Numbered from the stretch's first letter, positions 26,694 through 35,140 are shown. The stretch: 56,691 nt of DNA from Acidobacteriaceae bacterium (GCA_027307045.1 DAHUXR010000016.1:1-56691); one strand, 5' to 3'. Numbers and translations: made by a program. Notes: generated by a model not told the origin, from the sequence alone.

Positions 26694-26893
26694 GGCACGG
26701 CCCAAAGCAGAGAAGTAATAGCTGAGTTAGTTCTCGGCATGTTTGCTGCATTGTCTTTGCCTCCAAGCTTGCTCTAAAAGCGCGGCCATTTGTTCCGGCT
26801 CCTTTGCAAACTATCTGCTCAGGGAGTGAAGCCGGTTTGCTGTTTGCCGAGGAAAATCCTGGAACCTGATTGCGGTTCCTCCGGGGAATCAAG

Positions 26894-29116
26894 ATGTCAA
26901 AACGATTTATCGCGATCATAAGTTTGCTGGCGCTGCTCTCATGCTTGCCGGCCACAGCTTCAGTGTTTGGAACAATCAAGGCCATCGTTCACGATCCGCA
27001 ACATCGGCCTGTGCAGGGCGCCCAGGTTGAAGCGAGGAGCCGCACGTCGGACTTTAAAACGTCCGGCACGACAAATGAAGAAGGCATGGCGCTTCTTTCC
27101 AACGTTCCGGTCGGCGAATATGACGTTACGATAATCTCGCAGGGATTCAGTGGCGCGCAGCAATCCGTAACAGTGAGTTCCGGCAACGTGCAGGAAATGC
27201 ATTTTGCGATGGCACTGGCGCAGCACCAGGAGACGGTGGAAGTTTCGGGAGCGCCGGAAACGGTGGACCCTTCTTCGCCGGTGCCCCAGACGCTGGTTAA
27301 CAGGAGTGATATTGCCCAGACACCGGGCGCTGACCGCACCAACTCCATGGCCATGATCACGGATTATGTTCCCGGAGCTGCCATGGTGCATGACCAATTG
27401 CACGTGCGCGGCGGACACCAGGTAACGTGGGAGATTGACGGAGTGCCTGTTCCGAACACCAATATAGCCACCAATGTGGGGCCGCAGTTTGATCCTAAAG
27501 ATATCGACTACATGGAAGTGCAGCGCGGCAGCTTTTCGGCTGAATCAGGTGATCGCACGTTCGGCGTGTTCAATGTGGTTCCGCGCACCGGCTTTGAGCG
27601 CGCTCACGAGGCCGAGCTTGTTACCAGCTTTGGCAGCTTCAACTCCACTGACGACCAGTTGAGCTTTGGCGACCATAATGATCGCTCAGCATATTACGTG
27701 AGCCTGAGCGGCAATCGCACGGACCATGGGCTGGAGACGCCAACCACGGCCAACCTGCACAATCAAGCTGATGGCGGCGGCGCATTTACTTCCCTGATCC
27801 TGAACGCAACGCCCACAGACCAGCTTCGCTTTGTAGGTTCGGCGCGCACTGATTTTTTTCAGGTACCGAACGATGCCGATCTGCAAGCTGCGGGCGTCCG
27901 TGACCGCGAACGCGAGCAGGACATCTTTGGGAACCTTTCCTGGATCCATACCTTTGGCCCGGGAGTGTTGCTGACGCTGGCTCCTTCATACCACTTTAAC
28001 CGCGCGGCGTTTGAGGGACTTGGAGCCGCCGACCAGCGGCTGGTAACAACAGACAATCGCGCATCATCCTATCTGGGCGGGCAGGGTTCACTCAATGTGG
28101 TTAAGGGCCGGCACAATGCCAGTGTTGGATTTTATGGCTTTGCCCAGCATGACAATACGCTGTTTGGCCTGACCGGCACAAATGATGTGGGCGATCCGGT
28201 GGATGCCCATCCACCTCGGCAAAAAGTCAGCGGCGACCTTGAAGCCGTCTGGATCCAGGACCAGTACAAAGCGTCCTCATGGCTATCATTGACAGCGGGG
28301 GTGCGCTTTACCCGCTTTGCCGGGCTACTAACGGAAACAGTGGGCAGTCCCCGCTTAGGAGTGGCCATCCAGGTCCCGCATCTGCAGTGGATTTTGCGGG
28401 CCTCTTATAGCCGTTACTATCAGGCGCCTCCACTGGATACGATTTCTCCTGACATTCTTGGTGTCTCGCCTGATCAGGGATTTCTGCCATTGCGCGGCGA
28501 GCGTGACGAGCAGCGCGATATTGGGTTGACTATTCCCGTACGCGGATGGGTGCTGGAGTTCGACCAGTTCCGCACCGGAGCGCACAACTTTTTTGACCAT
28601 GACGCTCTGGGAAACTCAAGCTTGTTCATTCCGCTTACGATCGCAGGCGTCCGCATTGTGGGTTATGAGGCCACGGTGCGCTCGCCCAAGTTATTCAAGA
28701 AGATTGATCTGCATCTGGCGTACTCACATCAGTCCGTGGAAGGCTCGGGCGGAGTCACCGGGGGACTTACGGATTTTGCTCCGCCTGCCGCACGTTTCTT
28801 CTTCCTGGACCACGACCAGCGCCAGACGCTGAGCACTGGATTTACGGCTGTACTGCCGCATAAAAGCTGGCTTTCCGGCAACGTGAGCGCCGGCTCAGGT
28901 TTTCTGGATGGCAATGGCCCTGGGCATCTGCCGGCGTACGCGACAGTTGATTTGGCGTTGGGGCATTCGTTCGGCGAGAACTGGTCTGCCAAGCTTACAG
29001 GAACGAACCTGGCGGACAATCGCTATTTCATCGACCACAGCAACAGCTTTGGCGGATCGCACGTAAGCGATCCACGAATGGTGAGCGTGCAATTGCGGTA
29101 TAGGTTCCACTATTAG
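26894..29116 (+). CDS. TonB-dependent receptor with N-terminal carboxypeptidase-regulatory-like domain
   Basis: About 740 residues from the ATG at 26894 (GGGGAA lies upstream; a longer start 8 codons earlier lacks support). Signal peptide, then a beta-sandwich carboxypeptidase-regulatory-like domain (about 25-110; FGTIKAIVHDPQHRPVQGAQ, ending VPVGEYDVTI). The plug domain follows (about 130-230; LHVRGGHQVTWEIDGVPVPN, VQRGSFSAESGDRTFG), then a beta-barrel ending with VQLRYRFHY, whose terminal aromatic is typical of Omp85-inserted barrels. These receptors import scarce ligands across the outer membrane using TonB. The ligand is unknown. Its stop overlaps the convergent peptidase stop. Confidence 0.92.
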   Translation: MSKRFIAIISLLALLSCLPATASVFGTIKAIVHDPQHRPVQGAQVEARSRTSDFKTSGTTNEEGMALLSNVPVGEYDVTIISQGFSGAQQSVTVSSGNVQEMHFAMALAQHQETVEVSGAPETVDPSSPVPQTLVNRSDIAQTPGADRTNSMAMITDYVPGAAMVHDQLHVRGGHQVTWEIDGVPVPNTNIATNVGPQFDPKDIDYMEVQRGSFSAESGDRTFGVFNVVPRTGFERAHEAELVTSFGSFNSTDDQLSFGDHNDRSAYYVSLSGNRTDHGLETPTTANLHNQADGGGAFTSLILNATPTDQLRFVGSARTDFFQVPNDADLQAAGVRDREREQDIFGNLSWIHTFGPGVLLTLAPSYHFNRAAFEGLGAADQRLVTTDNRASSYLGGQGSLNVVKGRHNASVGFYGFAQHDNTLFGLTGTNDVGDPVDAHPPRQKVSGDLEAVWIQDQYKASSWLSLTAGVRFTRFAGLLTETVGSPRLGVAIQVPHLQWILRASYSRYYQAPPLDTISPDILGVSPDQGFLPLRGERDEQRDIGLTIPVRGWVLEFDQFRTGAHNFFDHDALGNSSLFIPLTIAGVRIVGYEATVRSPKLFKKIDLHLAYSHQSVEGSGGVTGGLTDFAPPAARFFFLDHDQRQTLSTGFTAVLPHKSWLSGNVSAGSGFLDGNGPGHLPAYATVDLALGHSFGENWSAKLTGTNLADNRYFIDHSNSFGGSHVSDPRMVSVQLRYRFHY

Positions 29117-30069
29117 CGGCGGGCGGTTGCGGAAGATGGCGGCGCGGTAATGGCCTTGCGGATATTTGATTCCGGCGCTTTGTCGTTAAACGCAACGGAA
29201 CCATCTTTCATCTGGATACCCAGCTTGGTCCAAAGCTGGTCCAGATCCACGGGAGCGGGCTTATCGCGCATGGATTGATAAAGATCGCGGAGAACGGTTG
29301 TGCCGGTGGCTTTGTCGCCCATAGCCAGCGTCTTCTGAATGTCCCAATCTTCATTGATGTTTCCGCCGCCGCGGTTGATTCCGCGCAGAGCGTCTTCAAG
29401 TCCTTTATGACTCTTGGTGCGCTCGTGGATGCGCACGTCAGCGAGCAGGCAGAAGATTGCGCCGCCCCAATAGGTGCGTCCCCAGGTGTGCGTGTTGTCC
29501 AAGCCGTGGTCATCCGGCCCCGGTTCGCCCTTGGGCATGTCGCGGACAAAAGTTCCCCAGACTTCTTGCACCGCCATGCCGCCTTCGCGCGCGCGAGCCA
29601 CCGGCTCAACGTAAGTTGATATGCCTTCTTCAATCCAGTGCTGATCGTCTTCCATGGAGGGGAACGCGAGGTGGATCATCTCATGGACGAGCACCCAGTC
29701 TTCCTTGGTGGCGGCGGTATCAGCATCGCGGCCGACGCTGATCAAAATCAGCCCACCATTCCTGGGATAGGTGACGCCGTGGCGTATGCCGGCGCCGTTT
29801 GTGCTGCGCATTTTTAACGTGAGATGGGGAACGGGGAAGTGCCCGTAGTAGTCGGCGACGGTGGAAGCAGAGTTTTTTACCCAGCCCAGCAACTGGTCGT
29901 GTGAGAGTTTCATTGGGCCATCAGGCAACGTCACGTCGATGGTTGCGCCGGATATTTTCAGTGTCGCGGCGTCGGCGTTGTTCTCTTGTGCAGGAAAGAG
30001 CTTAAGCGGGAACGCCAGCAGAGCGACCGCCGCTATTGGAAGAACCAGGCTAAGACGGCGAAATCCCAT
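29113..30069 (-). CDS. Secreted gluzincin-type metallopeptidase, last gene of the bufferin-like operon
   Basis: The ATG at 30069 gives a 318-residue protein starting with an export signal (GFRRLSLVLPIAAVALLAF). The zinc motif HEMIH is at about 129-133. The third ligand is probably Glu148 in HWIEEG, 14 residues after the second His. The motif pair is gluzincin-like, with weak M1-type features (WIEEGISTYVEP), but the protein is short and lacks the M1 N-terminal domain. It begins 22 bp after the DoxX stop, so it is probably co-transcribed with the precursor-peptide genes. A role in trimming the peptide is possible but only inferred from position. Confidence 0.75.
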   Translation of the reverse strand: MGFRRLSLVLPIAAVALLAFPLKLFPAQENNADAATLKISGATIDVTLPDGPMKLSHDQLLGWVKNSASTVADYYGHFPVPHLTLKMRSTNGAGIRHGVTYPRNGGLILISVGRDADTAATKEDWVLVHEMIHLAFPSMEDDQHWIEEGISTYVEPVARAREGGMAVQEVWGTFVRDMPKGEPGPDDHGLDNTHTWGRTYWGGAIFCLLADVRIHERTKSHKGLEDALRGINRGGGNINEDWDIQKTLAMGDKATGTTVLRDLYQSMRDKPAPVDLDQLWTKLGIQMKDGSVAFNDKAPESNIRKAITAPPSSATARR

Positions 30070-30091
30070 GGGTGACAGATTACCATCTGCT

Positions 30092-30595
30092 TTAGTTGGA
30101 TGCAGCCGCAACAGTAGCCGGAGCGTGCTTCTTACGATAGGCAAGGATCAACGTATCGACGGAAAACTTGCCGGGGCCAAAGATCAAAACCAGCAGCGAT
30201 ACCAGCAGGAATGGAAATGGGTCTGCCGCGAAAAACTTTCCCGACTCGGAAAAGAACGAGGTAAACGCCTCCCGGTCAGCGGTGATATAGGCCACGATCA
30301 TGTTGATCAGCAGCGGGACGGCGATCAGCCGCGATGCCAGCCCAAGAATCAAAAGAATGCCGCCAATGGTTTCGAGCGATGCGTTGAAGTAGGCGTTTAA
30401 GGTTGGGGCGGGAATGCCGAGGTCGGTAAAGAAGCTGACGACCTTGTCAATGTGCCCAAACTTGCCGATGCCGCTCTGGAGGAAGAGCCATCCCCAATAA
30501 ACGCGAATCAGCAGCAGAAAAGGAGATTGCAGTGAGTTCACTGCCTTAAGAAACCAGCCGTAAGCGACTTCACCTTTTTGTATTAAGCCATTCAT
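30092..30595 (-). CDS. DoxX-family membrane protein (bufferin operon)
   Basis: A 167-residue four-helix protein with the DoxX pattern (LLLIRVYWGWLFLQSGIGKF, then LETIGGILLILGLASRL and PLLINMIVAYI). DoxX proteins accompany many MNIO/DUF2063 operons and are thought to act as small quinone-linked or redox membrane proteins; the exact role is open. Its ATG overlaps the stop of the DUF2063 gene (ATGA at 30592-30595), so translation is coupled. Confidence 0.88.
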   Translation of the reverse strand: MNGLIQKGEVAYGWFLKAVNSLQSPFLLLIRVYWGWLFLQSGIGKFGHIDKVVSFFTDLGIPAPTLNAYFNASLETIGGILLILGLASRLIAVPLLINMIVAYITADREAFTSFFSESGKFFAADPFPFLLVSLLVLIFGPGKFSVDTLILAYRKKHAPATVAAASN

Positions 30596-31524
30596 GGTTG
30601 AGATTCTTTTTCCGGCGGACGGCAGAACCAGCCCAGCTGCGACCAGTTGGCAAACCAGTCATGCAGCTGCTCCATCACGCGCTCCAGCTTTTTGCCAGAC
30701 CAGTTGACGGAGGTTTCAATCGCCTGCGAAAGAGGCTGGCCCTGTTGCAATGCGCGCAGCAGCGCAAAGCCCTCCGGCTTTAGACGCTTGAAATAAACGA
30801 TGTTTTCCTGGCGATGAACGGCCAGAAAGACCTTCTTGCCTTTGGGCAGCGGAAGCTGCTTGCGAGGTGCGGAATCGGAATGGTCCATCATGACCACGTT
30901 GCTGGAGATATCGGTTTCCGGATCTTCAGTTTCGCGCACTTTGAGCAGAAGTTCGTCGACGGGATAAGAGAGATCGAGCAACTGAAGATAGGGCTGCAAA
31001 TGAAAAACTGGATCTTCGCCCAGGCCGGCCAGCTCGGCCTGCGAAAGGACAGGGAACTCAGCGGCGTCAAAGGCTTCAATGTCGGCCCACTCCAGCCGCA
31101 CCATGTCGAGCGCCATGCGCTCGTTGCTGGAAATAAACTCCGGGTGCGCGCGCAGCCAGGCTTCCAGACGCGAGCCGAGATCGCGCAGCGTGTATGACAC
31201 CGAGGGCATTTCGGTGAGGTAACCGAGAAGGACTTTGTCAAAAGCTTCCTGCCCGATGACGGCGCGGAGGCCGGGAAAATCGTCAGCAAGGGAAGAGAGC
31301 AGCCGGAACCAGTAAACGCGATTATAGATTTCAAGGCGCTCGACCGAGGTCAGCCGGTCATTCGGCTTCACGATTTCTTCCGCGATCTCTTTGGTCGAAC
31401 GGCCGTCGAGCGTGTGCTCACGCATGCGCTCGTTGTCAGTCAGCGGCTGCCGCACCACGTCAAAGACCGCGCGCTGGAGTTGGTCCAGATTCATACGCAC
31501 CGGATTCACGTTGCCCGCGCTCAT
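30592..31524 (-). CDS. bufC: DUF2063 (HvfC/BufC-type) partner protein of the MNIO enzyme
   Basis: A 310-residue protein. The N-terminal domain (about 10-120) has the DUF2063 signature LDQLQRAVFDVVRQPL, then RLEIYNRVYWFRLLSSLADD and FPGLRAVIGQEAF. The C-terminal domain (about 130-300) includes FHLQPYLQLLDLSYPVDELL. In characterised systems this protein recognises the precursor peptide for the MNIO enzyme. Its ATG overlaps the bufB stop (ATGA at 31521-31524). The name is by family and context; no experimental evidence is available here. Confidence 0.88.
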   Translation of the reverse strand: MSAGNVNPVRMNLDQLQRAVFDVVRQPLTDNERMREHTLDGRSTKEIAEEIVKPNDRLTSVERLEIYNRVYWFRLLSSLADDFPGLRAVIGQEAFDKVLLGYLTEMPSVSYTLRDLGSRLEAWLRAHPEFISSNERMALDMVRLEWADIEAFDAAEFPVLSQAELAGLGEDPVFHLQPYLQLLDLSYPVDELLLKVRETEDPETDISSNVVMMDHSDSAPRKQLPLPKGKKVFLAVHRQENIVYFKRLKPEGFALLRALQQGQPLSQAIETSVNWSGKKLERVMEQLHDWFANWSQLGWFCRPPEKESQP

Positions 31525-32369
31525 GATGCCACCGCCGAACTGGCCGGAATATATTGTTTCGCTTTTAGCGCTTCTTTGTGGACTTCATCGAAAGATGGGA
31601 TGTGATCGTCCCACTCGAGCAGCGTGGCCGTTGGTCCGAACATCTCAATGGCCTTGGCGTAAAGTTGCCACACAGGATCGAGCACGGGATGATCGTGCGT
31701 ATCGAGAATATATTTCTCGTAGTTGGAGTGGCCAGCGATATGGATCTGGGCCACACGCTCGGCGGGCACGCTGCGCAAATACTCAAACGGATCAAAACTA
31801 TGATTGCGCGATGACACGTAGATATTATTCACGTCAAGCAGGATGCCGCAGTCCGCTTGTTCCACCACTTCGTTGAGAAACTCCCATTCCGTCATTTCAG
31901 AAACGTGATATTCGGCGTAACTGCTCACGTTTTCCACGGCGATGGGCACTTCCAGGAAGTCGCGGGCTTCACGGACTTTTTGCGCGGTGCGCTTTGCGGC
32001 TTCAAAGGTGTAGGGCATCGGCAGCAGGTCGTGGGAATAACGCCCGTCCACGCTGCCCCAGCAGAGATGGTCAGTAAGCCAAGGTGTGTTGGTGCGGCGA
32101 ACAAGTTTCTTCAACCGGCGCAGGTGTTCCCGGTTCAGCGGTTCAGCCGAGCCAAAATACATGGAGACGCCGTGTTGCACCACACGATAACGCTCCAGTA
32201 TCTGGTCCAGGACCTGAAGCTGGCGGCCGCCTTCCACCATGTAATTTTCCGAGATGATTTCAAACCAGTCGACGACAGGCTTCTTTTCAAAAATATGATT
32301 GTAATGAGGAACGCGCAGCCCGATTCCTACGCCGAAGTCTTTGTATCCGTTGAAACGATTTGCGGGCAT
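31521..32369 (-). CDS. bufB: MNIO (DUF692) multinuclear iron oxidative enzyme
   Basis: A 282-residue TIM-barrel enzyme with the DUF692 metal-ligand set in order: E41-N42 (ISENYM), H66 (QHGVSM), D100-H101 (LTDHLCW), E146-N147 (VENVSS), D179 and N181 (LLDVNNIY), H210 and H214 (QIHIAGHSN), D223-H227 (DTHDHP), E252 (LEWDDH). Members modify cysteines in ribosomally made peptides, for example to oxazolone or thiooxazole groups. Here the substrate should be the five-cysteine peptide encoded directly upstream. All ligand positions I can recognise are intact. Confidence 0.92.
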   Translation of the reverse strand: MPANRFNGYKDFGVGIGLRVPHYNHIFEKKPVVDWFEIISENYMVEGGRQLQVLDQILERYRVVQHGVSMYFGSAEPLNREHLRRLKKLVRRTNTPWLTDHLCWGSVDGRYSHDLLPMPYTFEAAKRTAQKVREARDFLEVPIAVENVSSYAEYHVSEMTEWEFLNEVVEQADCGILLDVNNIYVSSRNHSFDPFEYLRSVPAERVAQIHIAGHSNYEKYILDTHDHPVLDPVWQLYAKAIEMFGPTATLLEWDDHIPSFDEVHKEALKAKQYIPASSAVAS

Positions 32370-32412
32370 AAAGCTGATAAAGAGAGAAGAGATTCCTGAA
32401 ATATTTTGAAAT

Positions 32413-32459
32413 AGAGGACCAGCGGCGATCCACCGGTCCTCTTCAACTGAGAGGACCGG
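32413..32459 (-). promoter_or_regulatory. Mutually exclusive hairpins between precursor and MNIO genes
   Basis: A perfect 10-bp stem (CCGGTCCTCT at 32433-32442 with AGAGGACCGG at 32450-32459, 7-nt loop) lies just after the peptide stop codon. A second AGAGGACC at 32413-32420 can pair instead with GGTCCTCT at 32435-32442. No T-run follows either stem. On the minus-strand transcript this could stabilise the short peptide mRNA, set the ratio of peptide to enzyme, or act as a switch. Confidence 0.6.
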
Positions 32460-32462
32460 AAA

Positions 32463-32744
32463 CTATTTGCTGTCGCCCTCTTTTGGCATGGGCTTGCCGT
32501 CTGTCCGGCATTCGCCTTTACCTTTGCAATCATTCTTGCCTTTGGTGGATCCGCAGCCGCCTTTGCCTTTGCAGGAATTCTGTCCCTTGCAGGCATGCTT
32601 ATCTTTCTTTGACTTGGTGGCCTTTTTGCCGCTGGTGGCCGCTTTGTCCTTATCGCCGCCAGTGTCCTGGGCAAGTACGGTTTGTCCGGCCATAAATCCT
32701 GTCAGAGCGGCACCCATAAGCAGTAAACGAACTGATTTCGTCAT
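32463..32744 (-). CDS. bufA: Bufferin-like cysteine-rich precursor peptide
   Basis: A 93-residue peptide with a Sec signal (MTKSVRLLLMGAALTGFMAG, cleavage probably after VLA at about 25), a Lys-rich spacer and a glycine-rich core. Five cysteines (C52, C58, C64, C73, C79) are spaced x5, x5, x8, x5 in repeats of the form ACKGQNSC, CKGKGGC, NDCKGKGEC. GGAAGGGAG lies 8 bp before the ATG. Bufferins are exported RiPPs whose cysteines are converted by an MNIO and which bind copper in the periplasm. Assignment rests on composition plus the adjacent DUF692/DUF2063/DoxX genes. The odd cysteine number is noteworthy. Confidence 0.83.
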   Translation of the reverse strand: MTKSVRLLLMGAALTGFMAGQTVLAQDTGGDKDKAATSGKKATKSKKDKHACKGQNSCKGKGGCGSTKGKNDCKGKGECRTDGKPMPKEGDSK

Positions 32745-32890
32745 TGGTAAATCTCCCTTCCGATTTTTTTAAATGTCTGCCGAAAGCATTATCCAGGCCG
32801 CTTATACAGGGCCCTTAACCACTTTCGAACAGCGTCCTTTGAAGTACGTACAGCAGTGTAAAACGGATTGTTTCTTGTGGAGCTTCAATG

Positions 32891-32908
32891 CGGCGGCACG
32901 CGCCGCCG
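32891..32908. other. GC-rich hairpin between the polyprenyl synthase gene and the bufferin operon
   Basis: CGGCGGC-ACGC-GCCGCCG forms a 7-bp stem with a 4-nt loop. On the minus strand it lies downstream of the synthase stop and upstream of the precursor peptide. There is no T-tract, so it may be part of a long leader rather than a terminator. Confidence 0.45.
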
Positions 32909-32919
32909 GTAGTGGGTGA

Positions 32920-32947
32920 ATATTACACACATGTTCCATAGGGACAA
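32920..32947 (-). promoter_or_regulatory. Possible promoter of the bufferin operon
   Basis: On the minus strand TTGTCC (32942-32947) and TAATAT (32920-32925) are 16 bp apart. They would give a leader of about 170 nt that includes the hairpin at 32891-32908. Identified by eye; other promoters are possible. Confidence 0.3.
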
Positions 32948-33028
32948 ATATGCGAGGGAATACTAACATGCGGGTACACGGGGAATGAAGTACTTTTCAC
33001 TTCGTCCCAGATGGCACCTTAGGTTCGG

Positions 33029-33910
33029 CTAATGTTTGCGCTGCACCAGAAAGTGGGCCAGGTCCTTTAGCGTTTGGGCGCGCTGGGCAAATGAATCGAG
33101 CGCGCTACAGCCAGAGGAGACAAGCGAATCGGCCCGGCGCAAGGATTCATCGATTCCAAACAGAGAGGGATACGTCGCTTTTTCTGAAGCTGTGTCTTTG
33201 CCGGCGGTCTTACCCAGTTGTTCTGAAGACTGAGTAACATCAAGGACGTCATCCACGATTTGGAATGCCAATCCAATCGAGCGGCCAAAATCGCGCAGGC
33301 GCTGGATTTCAGCCAGCGATCCGTTCGCGTAGATCCCTCCACTCACGAGGCTGGACGTGATGAGCGCTCCGGTTTTGGAGCGATGAATATATTCCAAAGT
33401 CGCGGCGTCCGCAGGCTGGCGTTCCGCTTCAAGGTCTTTGACCTGCCCGCCAATCATTCCATCAATCGTGCCAGTGCCACGGGCAATTTCTTCGATGATT
33501 TTCACTCGCGCTTCCGCTGGACACTTCAGCCGCGCCAAAACTTCATAGGCCTGCGTCTGGAGCGCGTCGCCGGCAAGGATGGCGAGCGCCTCACCAAAGA
33601 CCACGTGGCAGGTTGGCTTGCCGCGGCGCAGATCGTCGTTATCGAGCGCGGGCAGATCGTCATGAATGAGTGAATACGTGTGCAGCATTTCCAGAGCGCT
33701 GCCAAGCTCTTCAACGCCGTCCGGCAGGCGTCCAGCGATCATGCGCGCGGCTTCAAGGCACAAGATGGGACGCAAGCGCTTTCCTCCGGCAAAAACGCTG
33801 TGCCGCATCGCCTGATGGATGGAGTCCGGCCGCTGGGTGGCGGCGGGCAAAAGCTTTTCCAGCGAAGCGTCAATGGTGCGCTGGCCTTGCGCAAGGATCT
33901 CATTCAGCAT
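33029..33910 (-). CDS. ispA: Short-chain polyprenyl diphosphate synthase (FPP synthase-like)
   Basis: The ATG at 33910 is preferred to one 19 codons upstream, because the upstream part is not typical of the family. The product (293 residues) has GGKRLRP for pyrophosphate binding, the first Asp-rich motif DDLPALDNDD at about 84-93, and the second DDVLDV at about 215. It condenses isopentenyl diphosphate with DMAPP or GPP to make C15 or C20 prenyl diphosphates. The family usually lies next to xseB; here the two are separated by a receiver-like gene and a gene-free gap. Confidence 0.93.
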   Translation of the reverse strand: MLNEILAQGQRTIDASLEKLLPAATQRPDSIHQAMRHSVFAGGKRLRPILCLEAARMIAGRLPDGVEELGSALEMLHTYSLIHDDLPALDNDDLRRGKPTCHVVFGEALAILAGDALQTQAYEVLARLKCPAEARVKIIEEIARGTGTIDGMIGGQVKDLEAERQPADAATLEYIHRSKTGALITSSLVSGGIYANGSLAEIQRLRDFGRSIGLAFQIVDDVLDVTQSSEQLGKTAGKDTASEKATYPSLFGIDESLRRADSLVSSGCSALDSFAQRAQTLKDLAHFLVQRKH

Positions 33911-34149
33911 GAATACTGAGTATAAAACAAGAGGGACCGCCATCAGCACGCGCGAGCGGAAAAGCAAAATTCACCGCGGAGGCGCGGAGTTCCGGAGGAA
34001 GTGATCGAACAATTCGCTCTTCGCCTTGATCATCCTGGTCTTCCGATCTCATGCGATCGGGCGATCCTTGCCCAATCCGTGTCATCCGTGTTGAGGTTTT
34101 CTTTTCCGATGGGGCGCGTTGGGGGCGATCACGGTAATTCCGACGATTC
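33911..34149. repeat. Gene-free stretch with dispersed repeats
   Basis: Contains CACCGCGGAGGCGCGGAG (about 33973-33990) and AATCCGTGTCATCCGTGTTG (about 34076-34095), both members of the dispersed intergenic families seen elsewhere in the window, plus GATC/GCGATC-rich sequence. No ORF is convincing. Confidence 0.55.
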
Positions 34150-34177
34150 AAAAAAAGGAGCATCTTTTCGATGCTCC
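34150..34177 (-). terminator. Rho-independent terminator of the receiver-like gene
   Basis: On the minus strand GGAGCATC-GAAAA-GATGCTCC is followed by seven T residues. It lies about 30 bp after the receiver-like stop codon. Confidence 0.85.
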
Positions 34178-34207
34178 CTTTAGACGGAGGAGGGTACAAC
34201 AGATATT

Positions 34208-34579
34208 TCAGGCGGCGTGCGCGTGAGAAAGCGGTTTGGTGTGGCTGGCCGCCAGGACGATAGCGCGCACATCAGAGGCATAGCAACAATCGCCGGCGCC
34301 GGCTGCCAGCGCAATGGCCCACATTGTTTCATCGGCCAGGCGATGCGTGCAGACAATGGTGGTGGACGCAAAGTCGCGCTTGAGTTGCTGCACTTCACTC
34401 AGCGCGGCCAGCTCAAGGTCAATGATAGCCACATCGGCGCGGAACCTGGGGATGGCTAAACGCAATGCATCCACATCTCCGGCCAGATGCACCACGCGGA
34501 AATGGTTATAGAGCGATTTCTCCAACATTTCCGCAGTCTTGCTGTTGCTTTGGGCGACAACTACACTCAGCGGTTTCAT
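34208..34579 (-). CDS. Degenerate receiver-domain protein (pseudo-receiver)
   Basis: The ATG at 34579 has GAGG 9 bp upstream. The 123-residue product has the alternating pattern of a CheY-like fold. Asp54 sits at the phospho-acceptor position (ADVAIIDLE), and a Thr lies at the end of strand four (IVCTHR). The acidic pair expected near the N-terminus is replaced (VVVAQSNSK), and the conserved Lys after strand five is missing (GAGDCCYASDV). Normal phosphorylation is therefore unlikely, and a phosphorylation-independent regulator is the better guess. It lies between xseB and ispA, with its own terminator. Confidence 0.65.
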   Translation of the reverse strand: MKPLSVVVAQSNSKTAEMLEKSLYNHFRVVHLAGDVDALRLAIPRFRADVAIIDLELAALSEVQQLKRDFASTTIVCTHRLADETMWAIALAAGAGDCCYASDVRAIVLAASHTKPLSHAHAA

Positions 34580-34671
34580 GAAAGACATCCTCATTTCGCC
34601 GTGCGAAAACACGTCGGTTCTTTTCGCTTGAGACTTTCACGGCTGCTGGATTTCCGCAGGCTTTGGGGGAA

Positions 34672-34911
34672 CTATTTCTTGACGGTCTGGGCCCGATCGG
34701 CAGGTTCATAGGGCTCAGGCTGTAACTTTCCATTCTGCCGCAGCAGAATCTCAACTTTGCCTTCAGCCTCTTCCAGTTCCTTGCGGCAGGAAGACGAGTG
34801 CTTCAGGCCTTCTTCAAAGAGTTTCAATGCCTGTTCGAGCGGGACATTGCCTCTTTCCAACTCATCGACGATTTGTTCCAGACGTTGAAGGCAATCTTCA
34901 AACTTAGGCAC
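34672..34911 (-). CDS. xseB: Exodeoxyribonuclease VII small subunit
   Basis: The 79-residue protein starting at GTG 34911 (PKFEDCLQRLEQIVDELERG) matches the compact two-helix XseB, with PLEQALKLFEEGLKHSSSC and a C-terminal helix. The frame continues upstream, but that part does not look like XseB. GGAG about 10 bp upstream supports the GTG. XseB binds several copies per XseA to form a single-strand-specific exonuclease. xseA is not visible in this window. Confidence 0.85.
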   Translation of the reverse strand: MPKFEDCLQRLEQIVDELERGNVPLEQALKLFEEGLKHSSSCRKELEEAEGKVEILLRQNGKLQPEPYEPADRAQTVKK

Positions 34912-35140
34912 CGAGCCAAAACTCCATGGCCATATTCTACAGCGACAATCAGCCGGCGCTCTGAATATTTTTCCACAGAAAATGCTTATTAATGAAAACC
35001 ATTCAGCGCTTTTCAGGAGATCCAGGGCCATCCAAACCCGGGCTGGCCGGGTCATCCTGAAGGACTCTCCGACTCCGTCGCGGGATACCGCCAGGAGAAA
35101 AATAGTTTGGCCACGGCAATCGCTCCACCGCCATAGCAAA

